From positions 62,001 through 126,000 of the forward strand of contig JAHEGD010000003.1 of NCBI GenBank assembly GCA_024639885.1: 64,000 nucleotides of DNA. The letters are read 5' to 3'. Positions 18,530-26,989 of the stretch are shown piece by piece. Both the position numbers and the translations under genes were made by a program. The first letter of the stretch is position 1. Each line of letters opens with the position of its first letter. The notes beneath the pieces were generated by a model. The model did not search any database and was not told where the DNA came from. It was given only the letters and a program-made list of their open reading frames with translations. The stretch is from Porticoccaceae bacterium (GTDB lineage: Bacteria > Pseudomonadota > Gammaproteobacteria > Pseudomonadales > Porticoccaceae).

Positions 18530-19711
18530 CTAGAGGGTATCCATAGTTCCCAATATCGCACCACCGGTCGGCACACCGACACCCGATGTCACCAGCACGT
18601 GGTTGATCTCTTTGTTGGGCTGGTTAACCGAGCCGCCACGTACTAGTCTGGCCGCCTCAACAATGCCATTAACGCCGTGAATGTAGGCCTCCGACAGCTG
18701 TCCGCCATTGGTGTTGGTCGGCAACCGGCCATCCAGCCGGAGGCTACCGTCGAGCACAAAATCATGGGCTCCAAAGCGCTCACAGAACCCCCAGCTCTCT
18801 AACTGGAATAACACCGTAGAGGAGAATGCATCGTAAAAAACCGCCGAATCGACATGCTCCGGCGACAACCCTGACTGGGCGTAGACCTGTTTGGCGGCAA
18901 TATCCATCGGCTGGGTTGTGGCTATCTCACCCTCATAAAAACTGGTCATCGACTCCATGTTGGCTGCCGCGCCCTGCGCCACCCCTCTGATTACCACCCC
19001 CGGCTGGCGCAGATGTTTGGCGCGCTCGACGCTGGTAATCACCACTGCAGAGGCGCCGTCGGACTCCAAACAGCAGTCGTATAGCTGAAACGGATCGACA
19101 ACCTTTTTCTGCGCGTCATACTCTTGGCGGTCGAACGGCTGGCCGTAAAACAACGCCTGCGGGTTAGTGGCGGCGTGCTGGCGCATCGTATAGGCAACTT
19201 CAAAGAGTGAATCCTTGGTGCAGTTGCCAAGATGCATGTAGCGCTGAGTACACATCGCCACCCATGAGGCTGGGGTCAGTAACCCATAGGGCATATACCA
19301 GCCCCAATGAATGCTGTCCGAGGTAGTGATCTCGCCCGATACACCGGCGGAAAAGCGATGACCAGACCGCCCGTTCAACCCGCGGTAGATCACCACACAC
19401 TTGGCCATACCGGTCGCTACCGCCATCGCCGCTTGGTGCACCAGCCCAGTGGCGGCACCACCGCCATGCGGTACCCGCGAATAAAAGCTCAGGTCGCCAA
19501 TCCCCACGGCGCGCGCCACTTCGATCTCGTCGCTGGTGTCCATAGCAAAGGTACTCATGCCATCCACATCACCGGGCTTTAAGCCGGCATCAGCCAGTGC
19601 GGCAGCGACCACCTCTGCGGCGAGTTGAAGCTCGGAGCGGCCGGAGTTTTTTGAGAACTCGGTGTTGGCGACACCGACAATAGCGGCCTTATTACTGATA
19701 TTGACAGTCAT
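18530..19711 (-). CDS. ltp2: Ltp2-type steroid side-chain aldolase (thiolase/SCP-x superfamily)
   Basis: The protein has 393 residues and a thiolase fold without the usual catalytic cysteines. Tyr293 (VFYDAF) and Tyr343 (SEAYIHG) fall at the positions of the two catalytic tyrosines reported for actinobacterial Ltp2. The motif NTNGGQLSEAYIHG is typical of the lipid-transfer-protein thiolase group. Ltp2 performs the retro-aldol cleavage of the hydrated C22 steroid-CoA, releasing propionyl-CoA and a 17-keto steroid, and needs the DUF35 domain of ChsH2 as partner. Both partners are encoded directly upstream; only two bases separate it from chsH1. GAGGAG precedes the ATG. The call is strengthened by this gene order. 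Confidence 0.85.
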   Translation of the reverse strand: MTVNISNKAAIVGVANTEFSKNSGRSELQLAAEVVAAALADAGLKPGDVDGMSTFAMDTSDEIEVARAVGIGDLSFYSRVPHGGGAATGLVHQAAMAVATGMAKCVVIYRGLNGRSGHRFSAGVSGEITTSDSIHWGWYMPYGLLTPASWVAMCTQRYMHLGNCTKDSLFEVAYTMRQHAATNPQALFYGQPFDRQEYDAQKKVVDPFQLYDCCLESDGASAVVITSVERAKHLRQPGVVIRGVAQGAAANMESMTSFYEGEIATTQPMDIAAKQVYAQSGLSPEHVDSAVFYDAFSSTVLFQLESWGFCERFGAHDFVLDGSLRLDGRLPTNTNGGQLSEAYIHGVNGIVEAARLVRGGSVNQPNKEINHVLVTSGVGVPTGGAILGTMDTL

Positions 19712-19713
19712 CT

Positions 19714-20142
19714 CTACGCGCTCCTCGGCAGCTCAATTTGGACTTTTGCCTGCATGTGCATACCCCAGACGTTGTTTTCCCCGAGGACAGCTATTTCAAC
19801 GGTGCCTAAGGCGTCGTCCTTGGCCACCACTTCGCCGCTAATGGTCATGACAAATCCAGGCAGATTGGGTGAGCCCAGTTTTAGATCTATCTTTTTTGTT
19901 GTCGAATCGGGGCCCGCCCAATTGGTGACATAGCTGCCTACCAATCCGTTACTGGTCAGTATGTTCATAAACACATCGGGCAGCCCCGCCTGCTGTGCGG
20001 CCTTTCTGTCGTGATGAACCGGGGTAAAATCTCTAGAAGCGACTGCACCGCCCACCACTAGCGCGGCGGTGATCGGCACCTCTCTGGGCGCCAACTGGTC
20101 ACCGATTTGTACGGCTTCAAAATTTAACGTTTCTGATGACAT
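19714..20142 (-). CDS. chsH1: ChsH1-type MaoC-like enoyl-CoA hydratase subunit
   Basis: This 142-residue single hot-dog domain carries the catalytic D-x4-H pair at Asp38 and His43 (SRDFTPVHHD) and the family segment DVFMNILTSNGLVGSYVTNWAG. In Mycobacterium ChsH1 supplies the active site of the ChsH1-ChsH2 hydratase acting on the steroid C22 enoyl-CoA. The ATG at 20142 is used because AAGGAAG lies 7 bases upstream; a TTG two codons earlier falls inside the spacer. It follows chsH2 by 12 bp and precedes the aldolase by 2 bp. Confidence 0.85.
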   Translation of the reverse strand: MSSETLNFEAVQIGDQLAPREVPITAALVVGGAVASRDFTPVHHDRKAAQQAGLPDVFMNILTSNGLVGSYVTNWAGPDSTTKKIDLKLGSPNLPGFVMTISGEVVAKDDALGTVEIAVLGENNVWGMHMQAKVQIELPRSA

Positions 20143-20154
20143 ATTCAACTTCCT

Positions 20155-21126
20155 TTAAGCCGGATAGAATTGCGGCAACATGGTCTTTTCATCCACTTGC
20201 TCGACTTTGCCTTGTACCTTCATGCCGATGGTTACGGCGTCATGATCGATACCAACAATGTTTGCAACCAGACGGGTGCCCTCGGCAAGCTCGATGACCG
20301 CGCAGCAGAGCGGGTAGTGATAGCCGGGCACCTTGGGGTGATAAAGGGTAGTAAAACTATAGACCTCACCCGCCAGCGCCGACTCGATCGAATCCCACTC
20401 AACTGACTGACACTGGCCACACATCGGTCGCGGCGGATGCCGCAGTGTCGAACAGGACTTACAGCGCTGAATTAGCACCTTGCCGGCATCGACAGCCTGC
20501 CACCACCAACCGTTATCTTGGCCACGTGGCGATGGGATACGCACCGGAGGCGCCGGAGTGCCAGACTGCTCCGTACTATCCTGCGCGCCTTGGCCGTTGG
20601 ACTCATTGGGAATAAATTTGAGAACCCGAAATACTTGGCGGCCGACAGCTTCACCGTGCTGGTCGGTGAACACCGTCACCGTCTCAATAAAGTAACCAAT
20701 ACCGCGCGCGGTCGCTTTTTGCTCCGAGATAGTGTCGATCGTAGTCTGCGAAGTGACCGAATCACCGGGCCGTAGATCGCGATACATCTCCGTCGAGGTA
20801 TTGGTGCCCAACACCCCGGTGAAGCCGAAGCTATCGAATATTTGATGCAGTGCCCGCTGCTCGTCAACGGCTGGGCTAGCGGCCATCGGATAGCCCTCCA
20901 TGCTCCAGACTTGCAACATCGAGGGCGGTGCGATAATACCGCCCTTGGCGGTAGTTGAGGCGCGCTGTTGATCAAAATAGATCGACGACTCATCGCCCAT
21001 GACTTCGGCCCATTGACGGATCATGGCGACATTGACATCGTCCATCGACTTTTTGGGCTGGCCAATTGCACGGCCAACGTATGCATATATCTGCTCTTCA
21101 AGTGCTTGCCTGTCTGCTGCTGTCAT
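20155..21126 (-). CDS. chsH2: ChsH2-type protein: MaoC-like domain plus DUF35 zinc ribbon/OB fold
   Basis: This 323-residue protein has two domains. Residues 1-175 form a MaoC-like hot-dog in which the catalytic His is replaced (GDESSIY at 44-50), as in ChsH2. Residues about 200-323 form a DUF35 domain with a four-cysteine ribbon at Cys222, Cys225, Cys236, Cys239, then an OB-fold. In the known system the first domain completes the hydratase with ChsH1 and the second docks on Ltp2 to make the active aldolase. The ATG at 21126 with GGTGG upstream was preferred; a GTG at 21204 would add 26 residues not expected in the family. The next two genes are chsH1 and ltp2. Confidence 0.85.
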   Translation of the reverse strand: MTAADRQALEEQIYAYVGRAIGQPKKSMDDVNVAMIRQWAEVMGDESSIYFDQQRASTTAKGGIIAPPSMLQVWSMEGYPMAASPAVDEQRALHQIFDSFGFTGVLGTNTSTEMYRDLRPGDSVTSQTTIDTISEQKATARGIGYFIETVTVFTDQHGEAVGRQVFRVLKFIPNESNGQGAQDSTEQSGTPAPPVRIPSPRGQDNGWWWQAVDAGKVLIQRCKSCSTLRHPPRPMCGQCQSVEWDSIESALAGEVYSFTTLYHPKVPGYHYPLCCAVIELAEGTRLVANIVGIDHDAVTIGMKVQGKVEQVDEKTMLPQFYPA

Positions 21127-21234
21127 TGCGTCTACCACCGCTGTCGTTAATTTAAAAGTTAAATCCAATTGGCCGATTAGTTTGTTACCCGGACGCCCCG
21201 CCACAGTGCGAGGGGCCGGGGCCGCCGCAAACCG

Positions 21235-21960
21235 CTACCTGACCGACTCTGCTCGCATCGCCTGAAGTGCGGTGGTATAGCACAGCTTTTCAGCTGGCGG
21301 CATCTGTAAAAACAGACCGCGATAAAACAACACGGTAATCAGCTCGGTCATCTCATCGACCTCGAGTAGATGGCTGACAAGCACCTCTTCGCGATTGATG
21401 TAATAGTCGCGGAGAATCGTCTCGCCGGTGCCGGCCAGTGCATACACCACCATCAGTGCCTGATGCTCCGATAGCCCGGCCTCGGGAAAAAGGCGCGGCA
21501 TATAGCGGGTTAACCAACCGAGCTGTTGGATAAAATTTCGTCGTAACAGTCCGGCAAACTCTTCGCTTTCGTCGGCCAGCTGCAGCAGCGCGCGCATCAG
21601 CCCGGGCCGCTCTGCATAGGCTCTAACCACTAACCGGTTGTGGGCAAACATACGCTCGTACCAACCACCGTTAATCACCTCGCGCTCAATCTCCTCGAGC
21701 CGCAATGCAGAAGCGACAAAATCTTCCAGCACCTCAACCACCAACGACCTCAGGTCGCTGAAGTAGTGGTAAAAAAGCCCGGACGCAACGCCAGCCTCGG
21801 CGGTGACGTCGCCGATCCGCATTTTGTGGTAGCCGACCTCTTCTAGCACTGTCAAAGCCGCAGATTTGAGCTTTGCACGAGACTTTTGCCCCTTCGGGCT
21901 CGGCGCTTTAGTGCGTACTACCCTTGGTTTTGCGCTGCTCTTGACCGTATTGGTTGCCAT
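21235..21960 (-). CDS. TetR-family transcriptional regulator
   Basis: This 241-residue regulator has a basic 25-residue N-terminal extension, then the TetR helix-turn-helix (VLEEVGYHKMRIGDVTAEAG, then ASGLFYHYFSDLRSLV). The ligand domain has no assignable family. It lies at the head of the chsH2-chsH1-ltp2 run on the same strand and is divergent from the acyl-CoA dehydrogenase pair at 22120, so it probably controls both directions, in the manner of KstR-type repressors that respond to steroid-CoA ligands. That last point is inference from position. Confidence 0.85.
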   Translation of the reverse strand: MATNTVKSSAKPRVVRTKAPSPKGQKSRAKLKSAALTVLEEVGYHKMRIGDVTAEAGVASGLFYHYFSDLRSLVVEVLEDFVASALRLEEIEREVINGGWYERMFAHNRLVVRAYAERPGLMRALLQLADESEEFAGLLRRNFIQQLGWLTRYMPRLFPEAGLSEHQALMVVYALAGTGETILRDYYINREEVLVSHLLEVDEMTELITVLFYRGLFLQMPPAEKLCYTTALQAMRAESVR

Positions 21961-22002
21961 TGCCTTGGTATCCCCTGCCTAACCGTTAATTTCACGAAAA
22001 AT

Positions 22003-22014
22003 TGATAAATATCA
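22003..22014. promoter_or_regulatory. Candidate TetR operator, imperfect palindrome TGATA-AA-TATCA
   Basis: Two 5-bp arms around an AA centre lie about 40 bp upstream of the TetR start in the divergent region. It is one of two dyads in the 159-bp gap. Confidence 0.4.
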
Positions 22015-22022
22015 TTTTTTTA

Positions 22023-22046
22023 TTGAAATTGAATTCAAAACCAATA
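22023..22046. promoter_or_regulatory. Candidate TetR operator, dyad centred on TTGAATTCAA
   Basis: The perfect 10-bp palindrome TTGAATTCAA at 22029-22038 lies inside a larger dyad with outer arms ATTG and CAAT. The size (about 24 bp), symmetry and place between a TetR gene and its divergent target are what an operator would show. Binding is not demonstrated. Confidence 0.5.
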
Positions 22047-22119
22047 ATATAGCAACCTGATTGGACGCGCAAGCGATCAACGCCGACTCACAAACCGCCA
22101 CGAGACGAAGAGTACTCAT

Positions 22120-23307
22120 ATGATTATTGACTACAGCAGTGAGCAAAACGCCCTACGCAAAGAGCTTAGAGAGTACTTCTCTCAGCTGATCAAACCCGAA
22201 TACGCCGACGAGCTGCGCGGCGCCGAGGGGGGCGACCTTTACAAGAGCCTTATCCGCCAGATGGGCGAGGACGGCTGGCTGGCACTGGGCTGGCCAAAAG
22301 AGTACGGCGGCCGCGGGGCAACCACCAGCGAACAGCTGATGTTCTTTGAGGAGGCCCTATTGGCAGGCGCGCCGGTCCCCTTTGTCACCCTCAACACCGT
22401 AGGGCCGGCGCTGATCGACCACGGCAGCGAAGAGATGAAGAAAAAGTTTTTACCCGGTATTGCCGCCGGCGAGACACACTTTTCGATCGGCTATTCCGAG
22501 CCCGGCGCCGGCTCCGACCTCGCCGCGCTCACAACTAGCGCAATAGTTGATCCCGATGACCCCGACTACTACCTGATCACCGGGACAAAAGTGTATACCT
22601 CGGCGGCTGAGGTGGCTGACTACGTCTGGCTGGCGGTGCGGACCACCCCGGATTCCCGGCAGCACGGGGTGAGCATACTGGTGGTCGACACCACCCTGCC
22701 CGGCTTCAGCTACGCGCCGATTCATACCGTCGGTGGCGTACGCACCAATATCAGCTACTACGAAAACGTCCGCGTCCATAAATCGATGATGGTTGGCGAG
22801 CCAGATAAAGGTTGGGGCTTGATTATGTCGCAGCTCAACCACGAACGGATTGGCCTCGCTGCCTGGGGCGTGCAGGGCTGGAAGCTGTACAGCCGCGCCC
22901 TCAAGTGGGCACGAACAGCCAGCGATGCGCCGCACAACAAGGGGCAACGCCCGATTGACGAGCCTCGCATCCAAACCTACCTAGCCGAGGCGCTCGCGCG
23001 CCTAGAAGCGATGCGGGTGATGAATTTCAGAATGGCCTGGCAGCTCGATAACGGTGACATGAGCCCAGCGCTGGCGTCCGCGCTCAAGGTCGCGTCGACC
23101 GAGGGCATGGTAGAAATTTGCCGCCTACTGACCGAATGTTTAGGCCCCGCCAGCTTGGTGCGGGCAGGTTCTCCTGCAGCCGTACTGATGGGTGACTTAG
23201 AGCATGAATATCGCCGCTGCCAGATCAGCACCTTTGGCGGCGGCACCAATGAGATACAGCGCGGACTGGTGGCCAGCTTTGGCCTCAACATGCCGCGCCA
23301 CCGTTAA
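22120..23307 (+). CDS. Acyl-CoA dehydrogenase, FadE26-like steroid side-chain subunit
   Basis: This 395-residue enzyme has DGWLALGWPKEYGGRG near residue 55, IGYSEPGAGSDLA near 125 and FGGGTNEIQRGLVA at the C-terminus. The N-terminal block and the LNHERIGLA segment closely resemble actinobacterial FadE26/FadE28, the FAD-binding halves of the heterotetrameric dehydrogenases that start each side-chain beta-oxidation cycle. Its partner gene follows 17 bp later. It is divergent from the TetR-chsH2-chsH1-ltp2 operon, so the dehydrogenase, hydratase and aldolase of one cycle are together. Confidence 0.85.
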   Translation: MIIDYSSEQNALRKELREYFSQLIKPEYADELRGAEGGDLYKSLIRQMGEDGWLALGWPKEYGGRGATTSEQLMFFEEALLAGAPVPFVTLNTVGPALIDHGSEEMKKKFLPGIAAGETHFSIGYSEPGAGSDLAALTTSAIVDPDDPDYYLITGTKVYTSAAEVADYVWLAVRTTPDSRQHGVSILVVDTTLPGFSYAPIHTVGGVRTNISYYENVRVHKSMMVGEPDKGWGLIMSQLNHERIGLAAWGVQGWKLYSRALKWARTASDAPHNKGQRPIDEPRIQTYLAEALARLEAMRVMNFRMAWQLDNGDMSPALASALKVASTEGMVEICRLLTECLGPASLVRAGSPAAVLMGDLEHEYRRCQISTFGGGTNEIQRGLVASFGLNMPRHR

Positions 23308-23324
23308 TTAACAGGGTTATCACT

Positions 23325-24470
23325 ATGGACTTTTCATTCAGCCAAGACCAAACCGCTATCCGCGATCTAGCCCGGCAAGTTTTTACTGACCGCAACAGCG
23401 ACCAATTTATGGCCAGTTTCGACCGCGCCGGTAAAGTTTACGACGAAGAGCAATGGCAGCTGCTCGCCGAGCAGGGGCTGCTGGGTATCGCCATCCCTGA
23501 ACAGTTCGGTGGCTCCGGGCTCGGCTTCACCGAGCTCTGTCTGCTGCTCGAAGAGCAGGGCCGCAGGGTTGCCCCGCTGCCACTGCTGTCAAGCGTGGTA
23601 CTCGGCGCTCTGCCGATCGACCAGTTTGGTAGCGACAGCCAAAAAGCCATATACCTGACCCCCCTCGCCTCCGGCGCACTCAAGCTGACTGCCGCCATTG
23701 CAGAGCGCGCCATGGCCAGCGCTGTGGCCGGCCAGGTGACCGCTAGCCGGCAGGGCGAGCAGTGGGTGTTGAACGGCTATTTAGACTGCGTAGCGGATGG
23801 GTCGGTCGCCGATGCTATTCTGGTACCAGCTTTCATTGACGGCGAGATGGCCTTTTTTATTGTCGATACCGATCAGCAAGGTGTTGTTGTGCAAGCGCAA
23901 TCAACATCACTGCGGGCCAATACCAGCTCCTTGAGGCTGAACAATGCCACACTAAGCAGTGAGGCCATATTGGGCGAGCCAGGCCAAGGGAGTGCCATCA
24001 TGGAGTGGCTTGAACAGCACGCCGAGACCGCCATCTGCGCCATCGTACTCGGTGTCACCGAAGAGGCGCTCAGGCGCACCGCCGAGTTCACCTGTGAGCG
24101 CAAGCAGTTTGGCGCTGCCATCGGGTCTTTCCAAGCCGTCGCTATGCAGGCAGCCGATGCCTACATAGACGTCGAGGCGATTCGCTGCACCTACTGGCTC
24201 GCTCTCTACAAACTGTCTAACCAGCTCGATGCACGGGCAGAGGTCTGCTGCGCCAAGTGGCATGCGGCCGATGCCGGGCACCGAGTGGCCTACCGAACCC
24301 AGCACTTGTACGGTGGCATCGGGGCTGACTTAGAGTACCCGAGCCATCGCTATTTTTTATGGGCCAAGCACTTTGGAATGATGCTCGGCGGGCGCAGCTC
24401 GACCATCGCTCGGCTCGGCGCACTGCTGGCTGCCGACGACACGATCGGACTCGCGGCCCTTGAGATCTAG
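23325..24470 (+). CDS. Acyl-CoA dehydrogenase, FadE27-like partner subunit
   Basis: This 381-residue acyl-CoA dehydrogenase-fold protein lacks the GGTNEIQ motif but keeps the central CERKQFGAAIGSFQAVAMQ helix and LYGGIGADLEYPSHRYFLWAKH near the end. This is the pattern of the FadE27/FadE29 half, which shares one FAD site with its partner. AGGG precedes the ATG. Coupled to the FadE26-like gene and closed by a terminator 22 bp after the stop. Confidence 0.82.
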   Translation: MDFSFSQDQTAIRDLARQVFTDRNSDQFMASFDRAGKVYDEEQWQLLAEQGLLGIAIPEQFGGSGLGFTELCLLLEEQGRRVAPLPLLSSVVLGALPIDQFGSDSQKAIYLTPLASGALKLTAAIAERAMASAVAGQVTASRQGEQWVLNGYLDCVADGSVADAILVPAFIDGEMAFFIVDTDQQGVVVQAQSTSLRANTSSLRLNNATLSSEAILGEPGQGSAIMEWLEQHAETAICAIVLGVTEEALRRTAEFTCERKQFGAAIGSFQAVAMQAADAYIDVEAIRCTYWLALYKLSNQLDARAEVCCAKWHAADAGHRVAYRTQHLYGGIGADLEYPSHRYFLWAKHFGMMLGGRSSTIARLGALLAADDTIGLAALEI

Positions 24471-24492
24471 CATCAGCTATCTCGCAGAAACG

Positions 24493-24520
24493 AAAAAACC
24501 AGCCTCTAGGCTGGTTTTTT
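24493..24520. terminator. Rho-independent terminator after the FadE pair
   Basis: A perfect 8-bp stem (AACCAGCC / GGCTGGTT) with a TCTA loop is flanked by an A run and six T. It closes the 22120-24470 unit. Confidence 0.9.
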
Positions 24521-24648
24521 ATTTTGCCGTACCCAAAACGCACCCCAGCACTGCGAATTGTTCGGCAACCAAACCGAGCACCCGCTCACAACATTAAAGT
24601 GGTTGTAGAGTTCGACGCAGCGACAACCGACAACACGGTAGTGCCCTA

Positions 24649-25107
24649 CTAAGGCGCGCGCCTAACATCTAATTGCCCGCGAAAATGGTTGGATAGGTCG
24701 CCAAAGTAAATTGGCAATATCTTGCGTTCGGTGAAGTACCAGCCGCCGCCATCAGACGCCAACTGGTCGCGGTAGCGTCCGCTCATCACCTCCCGCTCGG
24801 CACTACCGGCAAGCGCTTGGCGCACCACAAACAGGGAGCGTACCGTGGCGCGATCTTGCTGAGCATTCAATTCAATCATCAGATTGGTAACTTGGTGGCT
24901 GGTGCACGGGGTACCCGTCTGCGGGTAGATGATGATCTGGCGCTGATAAAACTCCTTCAGCGCGCTGTAACCGGCTAGCCGCCAGCCGCTCGGTAGCGAC
25001 ACCACCGCACCGCGCTCAAACAGCCGCGCCAGCGCGTCAAAATCACCGCCGTCGATATGCTCGGCGTAGCGGTAGATCAACTGTTCAATGGCGCGGTAGT
25101 GGTCCAT
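24649..25107 (-). CDS. SnoaL-like (NTF2-fold) protein
   Basis: The protein has 152 residues from the ATG at 25107. The opening AIEQLIYRYAEHIDGGDFDALARLF is typical of SnoaL_4 proteins found beside aromatic and steroid oxygenases. An upstream ATG at 25155 would add 16 residues without family likeness and neither has a clear ribosome site. It lacks the Tyr/Asp/Asp set of ketosteroid isomerase seen at 179-547, so a small lyase, isomerase or structural subunit role is possible but unassigned. It stands alone between the FadE terminator and the AraC gene. Confidence 0.65.
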   Translation of the reverse strand: MDHYRAIEQLIYRYAEHIDGGDFDALARLFERGAVVSLPSGWRLAGYSALKEFYQRQIIIYPQTGTPCTSHQVTNLMIELNAQQDRATVRSLFVVRQALAGSAEREVMSGRYRDQLASDGGGWYFTERKILPIYFGDLSNHFRGQLDVRRAP

Positions 25108-25207
25108 AAAGCGACTCGTGATGTGATTGGCGCAATAACCTGGCGAATTATGCAACAGTAAACTTGCCTAAAAATAGCAGCTGGCTCCCAGTAACACCCG
25201 GCCGCCC

Positions 25208-26299
25208 TCAGCGCACTGCAGCCAGTGCTGTCGGTTCCGCTAAGCTGTCTCGATAGACCTTTGGGGTGACGCCAGTCCAGTGGCGGAACGAACGCACAAA
25301 CGAGCTCGGTTCCGCAAAACCGAGCAGGTCGGATAAATCATTAATCTTGATATCGCTGCCCGACAGATAGTCTATGGCCGCCTCGCAGCGCACCTCGTCT
25401 TTGATCAACTGAAAGCTGGTTTGCTCGCCAATCAGTCGTCGCCGCAGGCTCGACTCTGACATATGCAAGCGGCTGGCAACCTCGGCAAAGGTCGGTAGCC
25501 CGGTTGAAAAATCGGCCCCCAGCAATCCCTTGATGGCGATGCTAACCGATGCCGGCTGGCGCTCGATTGAACTGAGCTGATAGATCGCCTCATCCAAGAA
25601 TGTCTGCAGCGAATCTTGGGTCTGCACCACCCGATAGCCCAGTGCAGCGGCGGGAAATACAATACCGTTCTCTTGAGTATCAAACGCCACCGTCGCATCC
25701 ATCGCCCGCTGCAAACTCGCTCGATAAGAGTCGCCTATCGAGCGCGCCGCCACATTGACCTGGCGGCTATCTAGGGCGTGACCGATCAGCCAGCCGCAGA
25801 GACCGTGCCAGGCTAGCAGTCCCGATGCGTTGGCGACCGTGGCTGCCGACTGCGCGCGCGGCCAGCCGTCTGGTTGAAACAGCGTACGGACATTGGTCGG
25901 CTCGAGTTGGTAGTGCAGCGTCGCCCACTCGCCGACCACCTCGAGCCGCACTGAGTGACCGCTCACCGCGCGGGTTGCCTCGCCAAAGCGTTGAGCGCGC
26001 TCAAGCGCATCGCCCAGTGTCGGCGCACTGACGATGGCATAGCAGAGAAATTCAAAAATATCAGTACCCAACCCGGCCGCCCACGGGATGGTGGGGTTGA
26101 GCCGCTGCAGTTGGCGCACCGCCTGCTGGTAGAAACGCGAGTAGAGCTGCGCTGACAGTGGCGCGTCGGCAGCAGCCGCGGTGAGGTCAGCCAGCGTCAG
26201 ATCCGCTTGTTGCGCGACCAAAGCGACGTCGATACCGAGCCGCTCCAGATAGTCGATCAAGTCGTGAAACTTGCCTGCGGCTACGTAGATTCTCTGCAT
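25208..26299 (-). CDS. AraC-family transcriptional regulator
   Basis: This 363-residue regulator has an N-terminal arabinose-binding-like effector domain of the OruR/ArgR type and a C-terminal double helix-turn-helix (LPTFAEVASRLHMSESSLRR, and later NDLSDLLGFAEPSSFVRSFRHWTGVTP in separate helices). The ATG at 26299, with GAGGGTG upstream, was preferred to a start 35 codons earlier. It is divergent from the broken membrane-protein gene and the flavoenzyme at 26990, which are its likely targets. Confidence 0.85.
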   Translation of the reverse strand: MQRIYVAAGKFHDLIDYLERLGIDVALVAQQADLTLADLTAAAADAPLSAQLYSRFYQQAVRQLQRLNPTIPWAAGLGTDIFEFLCYAIVSAPTLGDALERAQRFGEATRAVSGHSVRLEVVGEWATLHYQLEPTNVRTLFQPDGWPRAQSAATVANASGLLAWHGLCGWLIGHALDSRQVNVAARSIGDSYRASLQRAMDATVAFDTQENGIVFPAAALGYRVVQTQDSLQTFLDEAIYQLSSIERQPASVSIAIKGLLGADFSTGLPTFAEVASRLHMSESSLRRRLIGEQTSFQLIKDEVRCEAAIDYLSGSDIKINDLSDLLGFAEPSSFVRSFRHWTGVTPKVYRDSLAEPTALAAVR

Positions 26300-26345
26300 C
26301 GCTTTCACCCTCGCTTGGCTTGCGCCGTCCACTGCCCTCCCCGGC

Positions 26346-26360
26346 TGACCCTTTTGGTCA
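26346..26360. promoter_or_regulatory. Inverted repeat TGACC-N5-GGTCA in the AraC divergent region
   Basis: A 5-bp inverted repeat with a 5-base spacer, 47 bp upstream of the AraC start. It could be an operator. Arms are short and AraC proteins usually bind direct repeats, so confidence is low. Confidence 0.3.
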
Positions 26361-26442
26361 ATCGATACGACAGATATCGCGTTTATTTTTATCGGCCGAG
26401 CCACTACATTAGCGGTTAACCCTTGATTCGAGTATTAAAGCT

Positions 26443-26954
26443 ATGGGTACAAACCACAATAGCCTGCTGCGTACCGACATTACTACAAACGGATTAACCA
26501 ACGCGCTCTTCAATGGCGTGATCTGCTGGTGGCTGATCAAGGACAAAGGGCCGCTGGGCTGGTGGGCTGGTGGGGGGCGCACAGCTTTGGCGCCGACCTG
26601 CTGGCCACTGGATTTATCCTGCCGCTGATCGTGGCACTGATCGTGGTGCCGCTGCAGCGGCGCAAGGTGCGCAGCGGCAAAGTCACCCCGCTAAAGGCTA
26701 CACAGTTAACCAACCGTTACTTCAAGCTGTTTGCCAGCGCCCCCACCCCGCTCTGGCAGTGCGCCGCCTATTTTGGCAGCGCCGGTGTCGCGCTGGTCGC
26801 GCTACCCACCCTCGGGCTGCTCTGGATCGCGGGCATCGAACAGTTCAGCGCCGCACAATTTGCCGTTTTCAAGGGCCTCTGGGCGGGGCTGCTGGCAGCC
26901 AGCCTGACCGGACCGATGGTGCTACTCGGCTGGCGCGCCGACACCCACGCATAG
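26443..26954 (+). pseudogene. Small membrane protein gene broken by an 8-bp tandem duplication
   Basis: Two overlapping frames form one gene. Frame 1 from the ATG at 26443 gives LTNALFNGVICWWLIKDKG and then runs out of sense at 26572. The other frame then continues with AHSFGADLLATGFILPLIVA and further hydrophobic segments to the TAG at 26952. The octamer GGCTGGTG occurs twice in tandem at 26557-26572; removing one copy joins the frames as LGWWGAHSFG and gives a 167-residue protein with about four membrane helices. I do not recognise its function. It is either a pseudogene, a slippage-switchable gene, or a sequencing or assembly error. It precedes the flavoenzyme gene by 35 bp. Confidence 0.75.
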
Positions 26955-26989
26955 ATCGTTCACACACCACTCTTTACAGGCACTACGCT

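Noticed and set aside
24649-25107. Second ketosteroid isomerase.
   Set aside because: The fold is the same but the catalytic Tyr/Asp/Asp set seen at 179-547 is not present.
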